A stretch of DNA of 64,000 nt, from positions 3,660,737-3,724,736 of the forward strand of contig NZ_BDUB01000001.1 of NCBI RefSeq assembly GCF_002218065.1, given 5' to 3'. Made by a program: the position numbers and the translations under genes. How positions within the stretch are numbered: position 1 is the first letter of the stretch; every line of letters begins with the position of its first letter. This DNA comes from Nodularia sp. NIES-3585 (lineage in GTDB: Bacteria; Cyanobacteriota; Cyanobacteriia; Cyanobacteriales; Nostocaceae). A model generated the notes under the pieces. It did no database searches, was not told where the DNA came from, and saw nothing but the letters and a program-made list of their open reading frames with translations. Shown here one piece after another: positions 36,056 through 45,820 of this stretch.

Positions 36056-36405
36056 GGAACAGTTTCCACTTCAAACTCTCCTTCACAGTGAGGACAAGCT
36101 ACCCTAAAACGACTGTTACCGTTTTGGTTAATCCTTTGATAAAAATCTTGTAAATAAACTAAATCTCCTGAAAATAAACCTTCAATTATCTTGGTATTAA
36201 TTTGATCTAAAGTACCAAGTTTAACTATTGTCCTTACTAAGAGAATAATCACTAAATAACCAGGATTTTTCTGAACTCTGGGATCTCGCAGAGGAGCAAT
36301 TTCATCATAGGCAGTTGCCAGCCTCATGATGCCTTGATTGTGGGTATTATCTTCAGAGTCCAGATATCCTTGAGGCAAAATAAATGGAAATTCAGTTTGT
36401 TGCAT
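36043..36405 (-). CDS. Phage-tail-assembly-chaperone-like CIS protein
   Basis: About 120 residues starting QQTEFPFILPQGYLD. It contains GIMRLATAYDEIAPLRDPRV, a hydrophobic helix YLVIILLVRTIVKL and an end with CPHCEGEF, perhaps half of a zinc-binding site. It matches tail-assembly-chaperone-like proteins placed beside the tube gene in CIS clusters. ATG at 36405 is preferred over TTG at 36417. The DUF6760-like frame follows in -1. In phages, such chaperones (lambda G/GT) are classic frameshift genes that guide tail proteins during assembly. Confidence 0.78.
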   Translation of the reverse strand: MQQTEFPFILPQGYLDSEDNTHNQGIMRLATAYDEIAPLRDPRVQKNPGYLVIILLVRTIVKLGTLDQINTKIIEGLFSGDLVYLQDFYQRINQNGNSRFRVACPHCEGEFEVETVPLGE

Positions 36406-36425
36406 GATTTGACTCAAAGGAAATA

Positions 36426-36866
36426 TTAACCAACAGTGATGCCTTCGTGAACTAGTTCTAAAGTTTCTATGGCAATTTCATCGGAAGTAGCATTAAAATC
36501 TGGAGCATTCCAAGTTGTAGGCCAACATTTTTCCAAATTCCATCGAATTCTTTCTTCTCCTCTTTCATCGGCGAGAATAATGGAAAGATTGCGCCGATCT
36601 GTTTGTCCATTTTGTAATTTTTTGTGCCATTCCCACAATTCTTGGTTGTCGGTAATTCCCCGTTTGAGGGTAATGTTACCAAAGGTATTAAGTCCCGGAA
36701 TTTGACGTTGGTTTAAGGCTTTATCTGTTCCTTCTCTGTAAGTTGCGGCATTTCTCGTTGCCGTCAAACCACTACATTCACGAAAGCCTGCGTGAACAAT
36801 ACCATCCCATTCAACCCAAAAATTATAGCCATAATAGGGGTCATGGGGGTTAGAAATTGTGGGCAT
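36426..36866 (-). CDS. CIS inner tube protein (gp19 family, Afp1-like)
   Basis: 146 residues of the gp19 fold. DPYYGYNFWVEWDGIVHAGF and ECSGLTATRNAATYREGTD are typical of stacked-hexamer tubes, and the end reads FNATSDEIAIETLELVHEG. The ATG at 36866 has an AGGAG site 7 nt upstream, which decides against the in-frame codon at 36881. It lies right after the two sheath genes, as usual for the main tube subunit. Confidence 0.93.
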   Translation of the reverse strand: MPTISNPHDPYYGYNFWVEWDGIVHAGFRECSGLTATRNAATYREGTDKALNQRQIPGLNTFGNITLKRGITDNQELWEWHKKLQNGQTDRRNLSIILADERGEERIRWNLEKCWPTTWNAPDFNATSDEIAIETLELVHEGITVG

Positions 36867-36895
36867 AAAAAACTCCTGCAAAAATTTAAATTGAA

Positions 36896-38002
36896 TTAAG
36901 TCAGTGAAATTCCGTTATTGCTTTGAACAAGTAGAAGTTTGATAAATTCCCCTGGAATGGTGGGGGCTAAACCAACTTCTGCTATTACCTGTCCCACTTC
37001 GCGATTTTCAGGGGGGTTGGTTTCGGCATCACATTTGACATAAAATGCCTCTTGGGGAACAGTACCTTGAAGCGCACCTTGTCGCCACAAAAATTCACAA
37101 TAAACGCTTAATTCCCTTTGCAGTCGCACCCATAAAGGGAAAGCATTCGGTTCAAATACCGTATCTGCTAGGTTGCGATTTGCCCAGCGTCCAAAGGTGA
37201 GAAACAAGCGCCGCACGTTGATGTATTGCCATTCCGAGATGGGGCTAAGGGTACGCACTCCCCAAACTCGCATTCCTCTTCCTGGGAAGCTACGGATAAA
37301 ATTGATTGCTGATCCTATTTTGGGATTCAGCTGTTGTTGCTGTATGGAAGTGAGGGAAAAACTGAGATCCAGTACCCCTTCTAGTGGAATATTGGCAGGT
37401 GCGCCATGTACACCAACGGTTCTATCTGCACTTGCGTAAACTCCAGCAATATGACCGCAGGGAGGAATAGGCTCGTCACGATGTTCTACTTTTAGCCAAG
37501 GTGCATATAAAGCTCCGTTGTGGCTAGAAAGTGCCTGTAGTTGTGCATCTAGTTTACCTATATCATTCACAGCATCGAGAATTGCCAAGCGATCGCTCAT
37601 CTGCTCGCAATGTTCTAAAATGGTTTGCTGCATCTCAAAGGTTTGAGCATCTGAACCGAGGGTGAGATCGGGAAAACAAACCAGGTCGATATTATCTAAA
37701 ACTTCGCTTGTCTCCAAACCTTGTTGGAGAGCATTCAGAGTATTTTCTGGTAAAGCGATTACATAACAAAGACGACCTCCGTTTTCAAAAAATCCTTTAA
37801 TCGCATCTTCCAGATATCCCCCGGCTTGATGAAAATACTGTTGAAAATGAGTCACTAAGGTGAGCTTTTTTGGTTCGTTCACTCCCTCTTTTAGCGATGT
37901 CAAGCCAAAGAATACCGGCACACCTGTGAGTAACTCTGGTTCTGGAGTAGGAGCGACATAATTTAGCGAGATTCCTGGGATTTTTGACTCTAAATTCAAC
38001 AT
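36896..38002 (-). CDS. CIS sheath protein, short form
   Basis: 368 residues of the phage-tail-sheath family. The N-terminus PGISLNYVAPTPEPELLTGV, middle SDRLAILDAVNDIG and C-terminal RRLFLTFGRWANRNLADTVF with EAFYVKCDAETNPPENREVG are conserved sheath segments. It lacks the inserted surface domain of the longer paralogue, so it may be the baseplate-proximal or terminal sheath subunit. It lies 49 bp after the long sheath gene. Confidence 0.93.
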   Translation of the reverse strand: MLNLESKIPGISLNYVAPTPEPELLTGVPVFFGLTSLKEGVNEPKKLTLVTHFQQYFHQAGGYLEDAIKGFFENGGRLCYVIALPENTLNALQQGLETSEVLDNIDLVCFPDLTLGSDAQTFEMQQTILEHCEQMSDRLAILDAVNDIGKLDAQLQALSSHNGALYAPWLKVEHRDEPIPPCGHIAGVYASADRTVGVHGAPANIPLEGVLDLSFSLTSIQQQQLNPKIGSAINFIRSFPGRGMRVWGVRTLSPISEWQYINVRRLFLTFGRWANRNLADTVFEPNAFPLWVRLQRELSVYCEFLWRQGALQGTVPQEAFYVKCDAETNPPENREVGQVIAEVGLAPTIPGEFIKLLLVQSNNGISLT

Positions 38003-38051
38003 AAGAAAAAGGGCTAAGTTAAATAAACGAACTAACAGAAAATTCCCTTTT

Positions 38052-39548
38052 TCAACTTCCCGAAGACCATTGACTGAGACGGAAAATCACAAATTCTGCG
38101 GGTTTAACTACTGCTAGGCCAATTTCTGTAACAACTTGACCCAAATCCCGCACTTCTGGGGGGTTATTTTCGGCATCGCATTTTACATAAAAAGCTTCTT
38201 CGGGCGTTGTCCCAAATAATGCCCCTTTGCGCCACTCTGTTACTAAAAAAGCATTGACATTGCGGCGGATTTTTGCCCAAAGTTCGGGAGTATTGGGTTC
38301 AAAAACTGTCCATTGAGTCCCTTTATCAATGGAGTCTCGTAAATAACTAAAGTGGCGGCGAATGTTGATGTATTTGAACTCTCCATTTGCGTCTCCACCC
38401 AAGGTTCTCGCTCCCCAGACGCGGATGTTACCGTTGAGTTTGCGAATCACATTAATCCCATCAGGATTGAGTCCGTCTTGTTTGGATTTGCTGAGATTAT
38501 ATTTTAAATCTAATGCTCCCAAAATAGTTTCATTGGCAGGGGCTTTGTGTACTCCTCTTTGTCCGTCAACCCTGGCATAAATTCCCGCAATATGGCCACT
38601 GGGGGGAATATAAATATTACTATTGCTGGCCGGATCGAAAACTTGAATCCACGGGAAGTATAAAGCTGCATAGGCAGAATTGAAGGGTTTGAGGGTATCA
38701 ACCGCTCCTGTACTGCTGAGGTCAATGCTATCTACACTATCAAGAATCGCGATGCGATCGCCCATTTTTTCACAATGGTCTTTGATATCATCTCTGACAT
38801 CTAAATTTCCTGGTGCAGCCACGATGGTAATTTCATCAATAGCTTCAAAAGCATCTAAAACTCCAGCAACCTTACTTTCTTCAGTGATCCAGGTGACATA
38901 ACAACGAGTACCACCATTTCGGAAAAAGCCATAAACCGCATGAGCTAATGTATTTTGTCCTTGATTCTCTTGAACGTCTAAAAAGTCACCAAAGAATTTC
39001 TTAAATTCACTAAAGTTTGTGATTAGTTTAATCTCACCCTCTGAGACTGATTTTCCGATTCCGTTTTTTTCTCCTGCTACTTCTTTAAAGTTATAGGTAG
39101 ATAATTCTGGGGCTGTAGTGGGAGAGTTGCTAATAGTAGAAGTAATTGTGATTTGAAAAGAACCTGTAATTGGGTTACTATTGGGGACTTCAGTAGTAAA
39201 GCTCACAAATGGTGTATTGTCCTCAACCGTTACCTCGAAACTGGTACGCTTATTCCCATCCACAGAAAATTCGGCACTATTTTCTATATATTCTAATTTC
39301 TCCCCATCTTGTAGATTTGTTGGTTTGGGCAGTTCAAACTTTTTCTTTCCTTCTCCTGTCTGATTACTTTGGTTAACTGATACCGTTTCAACACGAGAAG
39401 ATTCTGAGGGGTTTATCTGATTGGTAACAGCAGATGTTGTGGTGATAGTACCAATAAAGGCAGCAATACTAGTTCCTACTCCTGTAATTGGAGCAGAACC
39501 AGAAGCTATTTCTTCAACGTAAACACCTGGAGAAAGATAAGTCGGCAT
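38052..39548 (-). CDS. CIS sheath protein, long form
   Basis: 498 residues with the canonical start PTYLSPGVYVEEIASGSAPI and the C-terminal core YINIRRHFSYLRDSIDKGTQ, then EEAFYVKCDAENNPPEVRDL. An inserted, Ser/Thr/Glu-rich beta domain occupies about 45-160 and probably faces outward. Contraction of a sheath like this drives the tube. It is the first structural gene downstream of the MITE at 39592-39883, so the MITE may affect its expression. Confidence 0.95.
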   Translation of the reverse strand: MPTYLSPGVYVEEIASGSAPITGVGTSIAAFIGTITTTSAVTNQINPSESSRVETVSVNQSNQTGEGKKKFELPKPTNLQDGEKLEYIENSAEFSVDGNKRTSFEVTVEDNTPFVSFTTEVPNSNPITGSFQITITSTISNSPTTAPELSTYNFKEVAGEKNGIGKSVSEGEIKLITNFSEFKKFFGDFLDVQENQGQNTLAHAVYGFFRNGGTRCYVTWITEESKVAGVLDAFEAIDEITIVAAPGNLDVRDDIKDHCEKMGDRIAILDSVDSIDLSSTGAVDTLKPFNSAYAALYFPWIQVFDPASNSNIYIPPSGHIAGIYARVDGQRGVHKAPANETILGALDLKYNLSKSKQDGLNPDGINVIRKLNGNIRVWGARTLGGDANGEFKYINIRRHFSYLRDSIDKGTQWTVFEPNTPELWAKIRRNVNAFLVTEWRKGALFGTTPEEAFYVKCDAENNPPEVRDLGQVVTEIGLAVVKPAEFVIFRLSQWSSGS

Positions 39549-39591
39549 TTTCCTGAATTCCTTAATATATCGAGTGAATAATGAATATTTT

Positions 39592-39883
39592 AGGACTTAC
39601 GCAAGAACTCTCTCAAACCTTCTTAACTTCTCCTAAAGGGAGACGCTACACGGTAAGCGTATCGCTAAAGCGAAATCTCCGCTCTAAGCGTAGCTATACC
39701 GTAGGCTATACGCGGTAGCGTGCCGGAGGCTCTAGCTATGCCGAAGGCTTTTTGTGTCCTAAAGCCCTGGGGGCATATGCTGCGCGAATGCGGTATGCGC
39801 TACGCGTTAAGCGGAAGCTATGCCGTTGGCGAAGCCTCTCGAAGAGAAGGCTATACGTTTTTTCATAATTTTGCGTAAGTCCT
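39592..39883. mobile_element. MITE-like element with 13-bp inverted ends
   Basis: 292 bp bounded by aggacttacgcaa and its exact complement. The inside holds no gene but is packed with short hairpins built from GCGTAGC, CTATACCG and CTACGCG words. It also carries ACGCTACACGGTAAGC, shared with about 2045. It lies between two CIS genes transcribed in the same direction, and its strong secondary structure could reduce read-through or carry a promoter. The enzyme that moved it is not in the window. Confidence 0.85.
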
Positions 39884-39891
39884 GTATTTAT

Positions 39892-40530
39892 TTATTTGTG
39901 TTTCAGTGATAAATTTTGTGATGCAATTACTTCTCCTGCCTGAATATCGAGTAATTTTTCAACTCTTTCATAGTCTGTTGCAGAGATAATTAGGGTGATG
40001 GTACGTTGACCTGATTGTGGTGATTCTAATCCTAGTAAGCGATAGTTCCCCCTTTTGTCGCTAAAAGTCTGATTTTGAGTTCCTTTAATCTGTATTTTGG
40101 CATTTTCCAGCAACTTTTTGGGATCATCGGCATCGGTAACTGTTCCTTTAATTCCAGTGGGGGAAAGCACAATATCCGTCATCGTCGTTTGAATTTTGCC
40201 ATTAAGAGAGGACAATACTTCCAGTTTTTTGCTAACTTTGTTGTATCCACTGGCACTCCCAGGCAAAGATATTTCTAAAACATATTCCCCAGAGGGTAAG
40301 TTGGTAAAATGAAAATAACCATCCCTGGTGGTAATTTTTCGGTCAATTCGCTCCCACATCTTACCCCATTGCGAACCGTATTGAAGTTTTTTCATGGATA
40401 GTTGAGTTTTAAATATTTTTGGCATCACCGTAATTTCAACTAGCGCACCAGAAATAATCTTTTCAGTTTCTCCTTCCAGAACTCTACCTGCGATCGCGAC
40501 CTGTCTGTTAGATATACTCATTTCGAGCAT
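39892..40530 (-). CDS. Carboxypeptidase-regulatory-like protein of the CIS cluster
   Basis: 212 residues with two Ig/Cna-B-like folds. The first (10-105) has IAGRVLEGETEKIISGALVE and YFHFTNLPSGEYVLEI, the second (120-205) has IKGTVTDADDP and SDKRGNYRLLGL. The ATG at 40530 follows a GGGAGAG site. It is the second gene of the cluster, 18 bp after DUF4255. Similar beta-sandwich proteins could decorate sheath or anchor proteins, but the role here is unknown. Confidence 0.75.
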   Translation of the reverse strand: MLEMSISNRQVAIAGRVLEGETEKIISGALVEITVMPKIFKTQLSMKKLQYGSQWGKMWERIDRKITTRDGYFHFTNLPSGEYVLEISLPGSASGYNKVSKKLEVLSSLNGKIQTTMTDIVLSPTGIKGTVTDADDPKKLLENAKIQIKGTQNQTFSDKRGNYRLLGLESPQSGQRTITLIISATDYERVEKLLDIQAGEVIASQNLSLKHK

Positions 40531-40548
40531 TGTTGCTCTCCCTATAAA

Positions 40549-41136
40549 TTATTGAACGTTGGGTTGATAAACTCCTACCAGTCCAGCTTCTGGTTCTGCT
40601 GCATCTACAGAAACAGAGATGGTGACAGTACAATGCAACACAACCTTGGGTCTAGTCCCTTCCTTCCCCCCCATTGCTTGCCAAAATTCCCCAAAACTTT
40701 GTAAGTTACTAGGACGTAAACTAATGAGTCTCAGGGGGATTTCTTGTCCTTCAAAGTTATCTGCAACAAAGGTTTCAGGTATTTCTCGATAGCGCAGCAA
40801 TACCTTCATTACTTCTCCTAAAAGTTGGTGTTCTGTCTGAATATCATCTTCGTTTTGAGGCCAAGCAGTAATCAGATATGAACAATCAACCCTAGCAGGC
40901 GGACGTTTTTTGGTAACTGTACCATCGCTATGACGTTCCACTAACCACCTACTGCTACGTAACTCTAAATTTTCCTGCACGTCATACAGAAAAAAATTAA
41001 TCGCTGGTTTTTTTTTAATTGCCCCTTGATAGGGGGTATCAAAACTGATAAAAACTTCCGTGTCTTCTGAGGGAACATTCGGTGGAAGCTCTCGCTTCAA
41101 TAGCCGTTCTAAGGTGGTGTCTAGAGCATCTAACAT
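40549..41136 (-). CDS. DUF4255 tube-terminator protein (Pvc16/Afp16-like)
   Basis: 195 residues starting MLDALDTTLERLLKRELPP. It has SFDTPYQGAIKKKPAINFFLYDVQENLE and VDCSYLITAWP, the DUF4255 signature. In the Afp particle the homologue ends the tube and sets length with the sheath. It is the first gene of the cluster, so the cluster promoter should lie between 41137 and 41250. Confidence 0.92.
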   Translation of the reverse strand: MLDALDTTLERLLKRELPPNVPSEDTEVFISFDTPYQGAIKKKPAINFFLYDVQENLELRSSRWLVERHSDGTVTKKRPPARVDCSYLITAWPQNEDDIQTEHQLLGEVMKVLLRYREIPETFVADNFEGQEIPLRLISLRPSNLQSFGEFWQAMGGKEGTRPKVVLHCTVTISVSVDAAEPEAGLVGVYQPNVQ

Positions 41137-41250
41137 AATCTAAAAACAACTTATTAGAGCAAGGATTACAGATTAAAAGCTCATTAGAGATAAATAACGG
41201 CTAGTTTCAATAATACAATTACTTTAGTATCTTACAATACTGTAGCCAAA

Positions 41251-41917
41251 TTACGAGGGTTCAACGGCTGTAGAAGCATTGTGAATACGACCAAGAGAGG
41301 TAAGCTTGGCAAAAATCTGGGATAATAAAATAGGCTCTGGTGGTTCTGGAAGCATTTTTAACATTTCCCGAACATATCGAAAACCCCGACAGTAAGCCTT
41401 AAGATCAACAATGCCAGAAGCAGGATTGTCTTCACGAAACTGAGCTAGAAGATAATGAGATAAATTGACCATAAAAAATGAAAGGTTGACAGCATTAGTC
41501 ACAGCAGTTTGACCCCTGTTCATAAAATCCTCTAATCCCCAAAACTGTTTGGCATCCCGGAAATTAAATTCGATTTGGAAGCGGAGTTTATAGTAGTCAA
41601 TTATTTTTTCGTATGATAAACTTAAGTCACTATAAAAAAGAATTACGTGACTACGAGCATTAGTTTTGAGATTGGTTTTCACCAAAATAACTACATTCAG
41701 GGACTGGGCAAATTCTTTGTGCAGTAAAGTAGCTTGATAAGTATCTGTTTGAATATCTGCCTCAATACTACTTTGACGCAAATATTCCTGGGGAATATTC
41801 CGCCAGTCCAGCTTATCTCCGTATTTACGACGAGAACGATGATTGGGGTCAGGATGTTGGTAAGGTATATATAACGCCGAATCGTGGCGTAACTTGGAAA
41901 TTATGTGTAACTTTCAA
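41251..41917 (-). pseudogene. IS4-type transposase, C-terminal remnant
   Basis: An open frame of about 220 codons with no proper start. It reads KLRHDSALYIPYQHPDPN, then YGDKLDWRNIPQEYLRQSSI, and carries the IS4 YREK motif (YYKLRFQIEFNFRDAKQ) with the catalytic Glu. The N-terminal half is lost at about 41917, where the left end of the ISKra4-like element begins. An internal ATG at 41781 would give 176 residues. It cannot be active. Confidence 0.8.
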
Positions 41918-41921
41918 GGAG

Positions 41922-43233
41922 GGGAGCAACGCGAATTTGTGAGGTGGGGCGAAAAAGATGCTCCGCGATCGCGATCGCCAATAAATAGATTTTAGCACTT
42001 AGTAGTTTTATTACCTAAAACTCAAGAAGTAAGCAGCACAAAAACCCTTTGAATGAATGTCAAAAGGCTACTGGTAAAGAAGTATAATGATTGGGCTAAA
42101 AAATATTGTCGTTTAATCTTTTATACTTAGTATTGATTATGGCAATTATTTTGGTAAAGTTGAGATTACTGTATAAAATATATCAAGCAGTTCTGGATTT
42201 AATAAAGGAATTAAATATAGAATCACAAAAATTATCCCAAGTTTTAGCTATCCATTGACATCGAAGATGTAACATGATTTCGGCATGATCTTTAAGCCAA
42301 AACTTACTGTTACCTTTCATGCGTAAATTAACAACTTGACGAATTAAACTTTCAATCGCGCCACTGCCAAGAGGGAGCTTTTGAGATGCAACTTCGTTAT
42401 ATTTTAAAAGTCTCCGTCGGTAAGCTTTTAAAATATAATTTCGCTCTCGGACTAAAATTTTCAGCCGTTCCCCAGTCGCCCCAGAAATAAATTCATCCAT
42501 GTTTCTCATTAAACCTAATGCTTGACCTTTCTTTAAAGTTTTTCGCGCCTTCTTAAACCATTTTTGGCGTTCATCTTTTGTGCTAAATGCAGCATCAGCG
42601 AAGTCTTGTAAATGTGATGCCGCGTGATAAAAATCTAATAACTGATAAGTTTGAGTTGGACGTTCAACTACATAAGGTAATTTTAAATTTACTTCTACGT
42701 TACCAATTGTTAATATTTGGCGCTTTTTACAGCCATGTTTTTGCGTGTTAGTCTGCCACCATCCTTGTGTCTCCTGCATTGCTTTATCCAAAAACTCTTC
42801 AGATTTTGACAGCTTATGCAGTAACAAAGCTGTACATTCTCCTGCTAAAGTTAATGCAAATTCTCTAATTTTTTCCTCTCGTTCCTTGAAAACGCGTCCA
42901 TCCCATTCTGATATATTCGTTAATTCTAAAAGTTTCGTAACTTTTTCTTGAAACTGTCCTAAAGATTTGTTTAAATCGAAGCTAGAATATATACTATTTT
43001 TCATTCGGTGTAGGCACTCCCTGTTTTGATGTCAGATATCAAAACCTTTACTATTCGGGAATCCTACCTTTTTTTTGCCCAAAAAACGAGTCCTATTTAT
43101 CTCTGATCATAAAAATCAGACCTTTTGTCAGTATAAACACTACTGTTATTGTAACTAATTCTTTTAATTTACTGAATCTGGTTTTTAGCGATCGCTCTGA
43201 CGGACGCTCATCTCACAAAATCGCGTTGCTCCC
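41922..43233 (-). mobile_element. ISKra4-like element, copy 2, internally deleted
   Basis: About 1.3 kb with imperfect 22-bp inverted ends: gggagcaacgcg plus aatttgtgag at 41922-41943, complementary with one mismatch to 43212-43233. It holds a shortened transposase gene. The right end and the GGAAT..TACCTTTTTTT block recur in copy 1 at 18.1-18.2 kb. The exact outer border is uncertain because no clear target duplication is seen. Confidence 0.72.
42183..43004 (-). pseudogene. ISKra4-like transposase with internal deletion
   Basis: 273 residues. The N-terminal part (1-112) matches copy 1: EREEKIREFALTLAGE and TNTQKHGCKKRQILTIGN. It passes directly from NLKLPYVV to TYQLLDFYHAASHLQDF, the late catalytic region, so about 200 residues expected between them seem to be missing in frame. 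The C-terminal LPLGSGAIESLIRQVVNLRM and a final Trp/Asp-rich segment are kept. Probably inactive. Confidence 0.75.
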
Positions 43234-43477
43234 GATCAGTATCAATACTCCCAGAGGTTCTGCCAATTTTAACTCGTGGCTCTTCCCGTAGATACGAAGG
43301 AAATGAATAAATATAAAGAACTATCTGAATCTCCATATCTTGTAAGTATAAATGAGTAAAGCGGTTAGCTTAAGAATTATAACTGTATTTTCGTACTTGC
43401 GACCAGAAGGAAGCGATCGCAAAGACAAAATTGCCTTTTTCAGTGCGTAAGTTCTCACTTATTCGGAGCATTAAAGA

Positions 43478-43493
43478 AAGGGCTAAAGCCCTT
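43478..43493. repeat. Short hairpin after obgE
   Basis: AAGGGCT and AGCCCTT form a 7-bp stem with a 2-nt loop, 30 bp beyond the obgE stop. A T-run does not follow on the correct side, so it is listed as a repeat hairpin. The rest of the 43234-43521 gap shows no gene. Confidence 0.5.
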
Positions 43494-43521
43494 ACTACAA
43501 AATTTTTTTACGCCTGTTTAA

Positions 43522-44592
<1,071 letters not shown>

Positions 44593-44671
44593 TTATAAGT
44601 TTTAATAAACCTGTAATTCCTTACTCTTTACTTGTAACTCAGCACTCAGCAAGGAAGCACTCATTCAACAC

Positions 44672-45340
44672 TTAAATATATGGTGAAATATCCTCACCAC
44701 ATTCATCTGCTAAATAGGAGAGGGCGCGAAAACGTAAACCCACCAGTTGTTCATACAATGGGTTGATTTGACACAATGGCGGAATGTGTACAATTTTGCG
44801 TCCAAATAAGGTGATATCCCGCTCAAAGGGACACTGGGAGGGAATCATTTTACATAAAAAACGGGCAACTCTGGGATCTTGGATTTCTAGCCCGTCTAGC
44901 CAGTCACGCAGGGGACAGAGTACATCTTGTGCAGGTGCTGCGGGTGCTGCTAGGGTGGAAATCTGTTTTGCTGGTGCTAGGGTGTGGCGTAAGGATTCTA
45001 GGATGTCTTGGGGCTGTTCTAAAGCCGTGTACAACTGCTGCATGACTTGATCTTCGCTGGGGGAATATGTACCATTAGCGATCGCGACCATCACGGCTGT
45101 ACGAGTAAAATTTTCGGCCGCTGGTGTTCTTTTACCCAAGGTTGCGGCTAATTCTTCTGGTTGAATTACTTCTAGTGAATCCAATGAAATTCCTGGAGCT
45201 AATTCATCCTCTGTCAGACTGGTAATTAATTGCTGCTCTTCAGGATCAAAGTTACCATCTGCCCAGGCAATTGTTAGCAGTCCACGTAACCAAGCGGTAA
45301 TCTGTTCACTGCTGTAGGGAGATTGAACGGCTGTTTTCAT
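44672..45340 (-). CDS. TerB-like + Mo-dependent nitrogenase C-terminus family protein
   Basis: About 222 residues. Residues 10-120 form a helical TerB-like domain (ITAWLRGLLTIAWADGNFDP). Residues 143-224 form a Mo-nitro_C domain (CPLRDWLDGLEIQDPRVARF, IPSQCPFERDI and the end YLADECGEDI). Despite its name the C-terminal family is widespread in cyanobacteria, including non-fixers, and has no proven role in nitrogenase. ATG at 45340 is preferred to GTG at 45346. An obgE-linked position is noted, without a known connection. Confidence 0.85.
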   Translation of the reverse strand: MKTAVQSPYSSEQITAWLRGLLTIAWADGNFDPEEQQLITSLTEDELAPGISLDSLEVIQPEELAATLGKRTPAAENFTRTAVMVAIANGTYSPSEDQVMQQLYTALEQPQDILESLRHTLAPAKQISTLAAPAAPAQDVLCPLRDWLDGLEIQDPRVARFLCKMIPSQCPFERDITLFGRKIVHIPPLCQINPLYEQLVGLRFRALSYLADECGEDISPYI

Positions 45341-45820
45341 AGTCACGCCTCAAACTTTCCTTGGTGAATACTAAGCTCTACTCTAGATCATGATACACAG
45401 TCATGGTGAGCCTTGTGGGTAAGTTAGCGTAGCTTACCTTAAGTATCGCCTGCTAGCAGCCTTGACTCAGAGCAATTGCACAATCTGAATCCAATATATT
45501 TCCAATTTATCTTGAGAATTTTTGGATTTAAACTCCAAAATAGTGCGTTATTTTGTGTAATAAATTTGTTTGTCAGGAAATCCACACTTAATTTCAGGGA
45601 CTGTCAAAAACACTATTAATTAAGCTCTGCCGCCAAAATAGCAAATTTCCAGTCGCATCAAATCGGATTGACAAACTCGAAATTAACATAAAATTTTAGT
45701 GCAATTGAGTACAAATTTGATAGATTAATTAATGCAAAAGTATCTCAGATAGATTCCTAAACGAGATCCAAGTAGCGCTAGTTTAACTAGATAACCCTAA
45801 TTACTTATCACTAAGTATAC
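45341..45820. other. Intergenic region
   Basis: About 480 bp between divergent genes, AT-rich from 45480 on. The only structure is a hairpin-like GGTAAGTTAGCGTAGCTTACC at about 45419-45439. No gene and no supported operator was found. Confidence 0.5.

Noticed and set aside
44672-45340. A nitrogenase subunit
   Set aside because: Only the family name of the C-terminal domain suggests it. No NifD/NifK metal-cluster residues are present.
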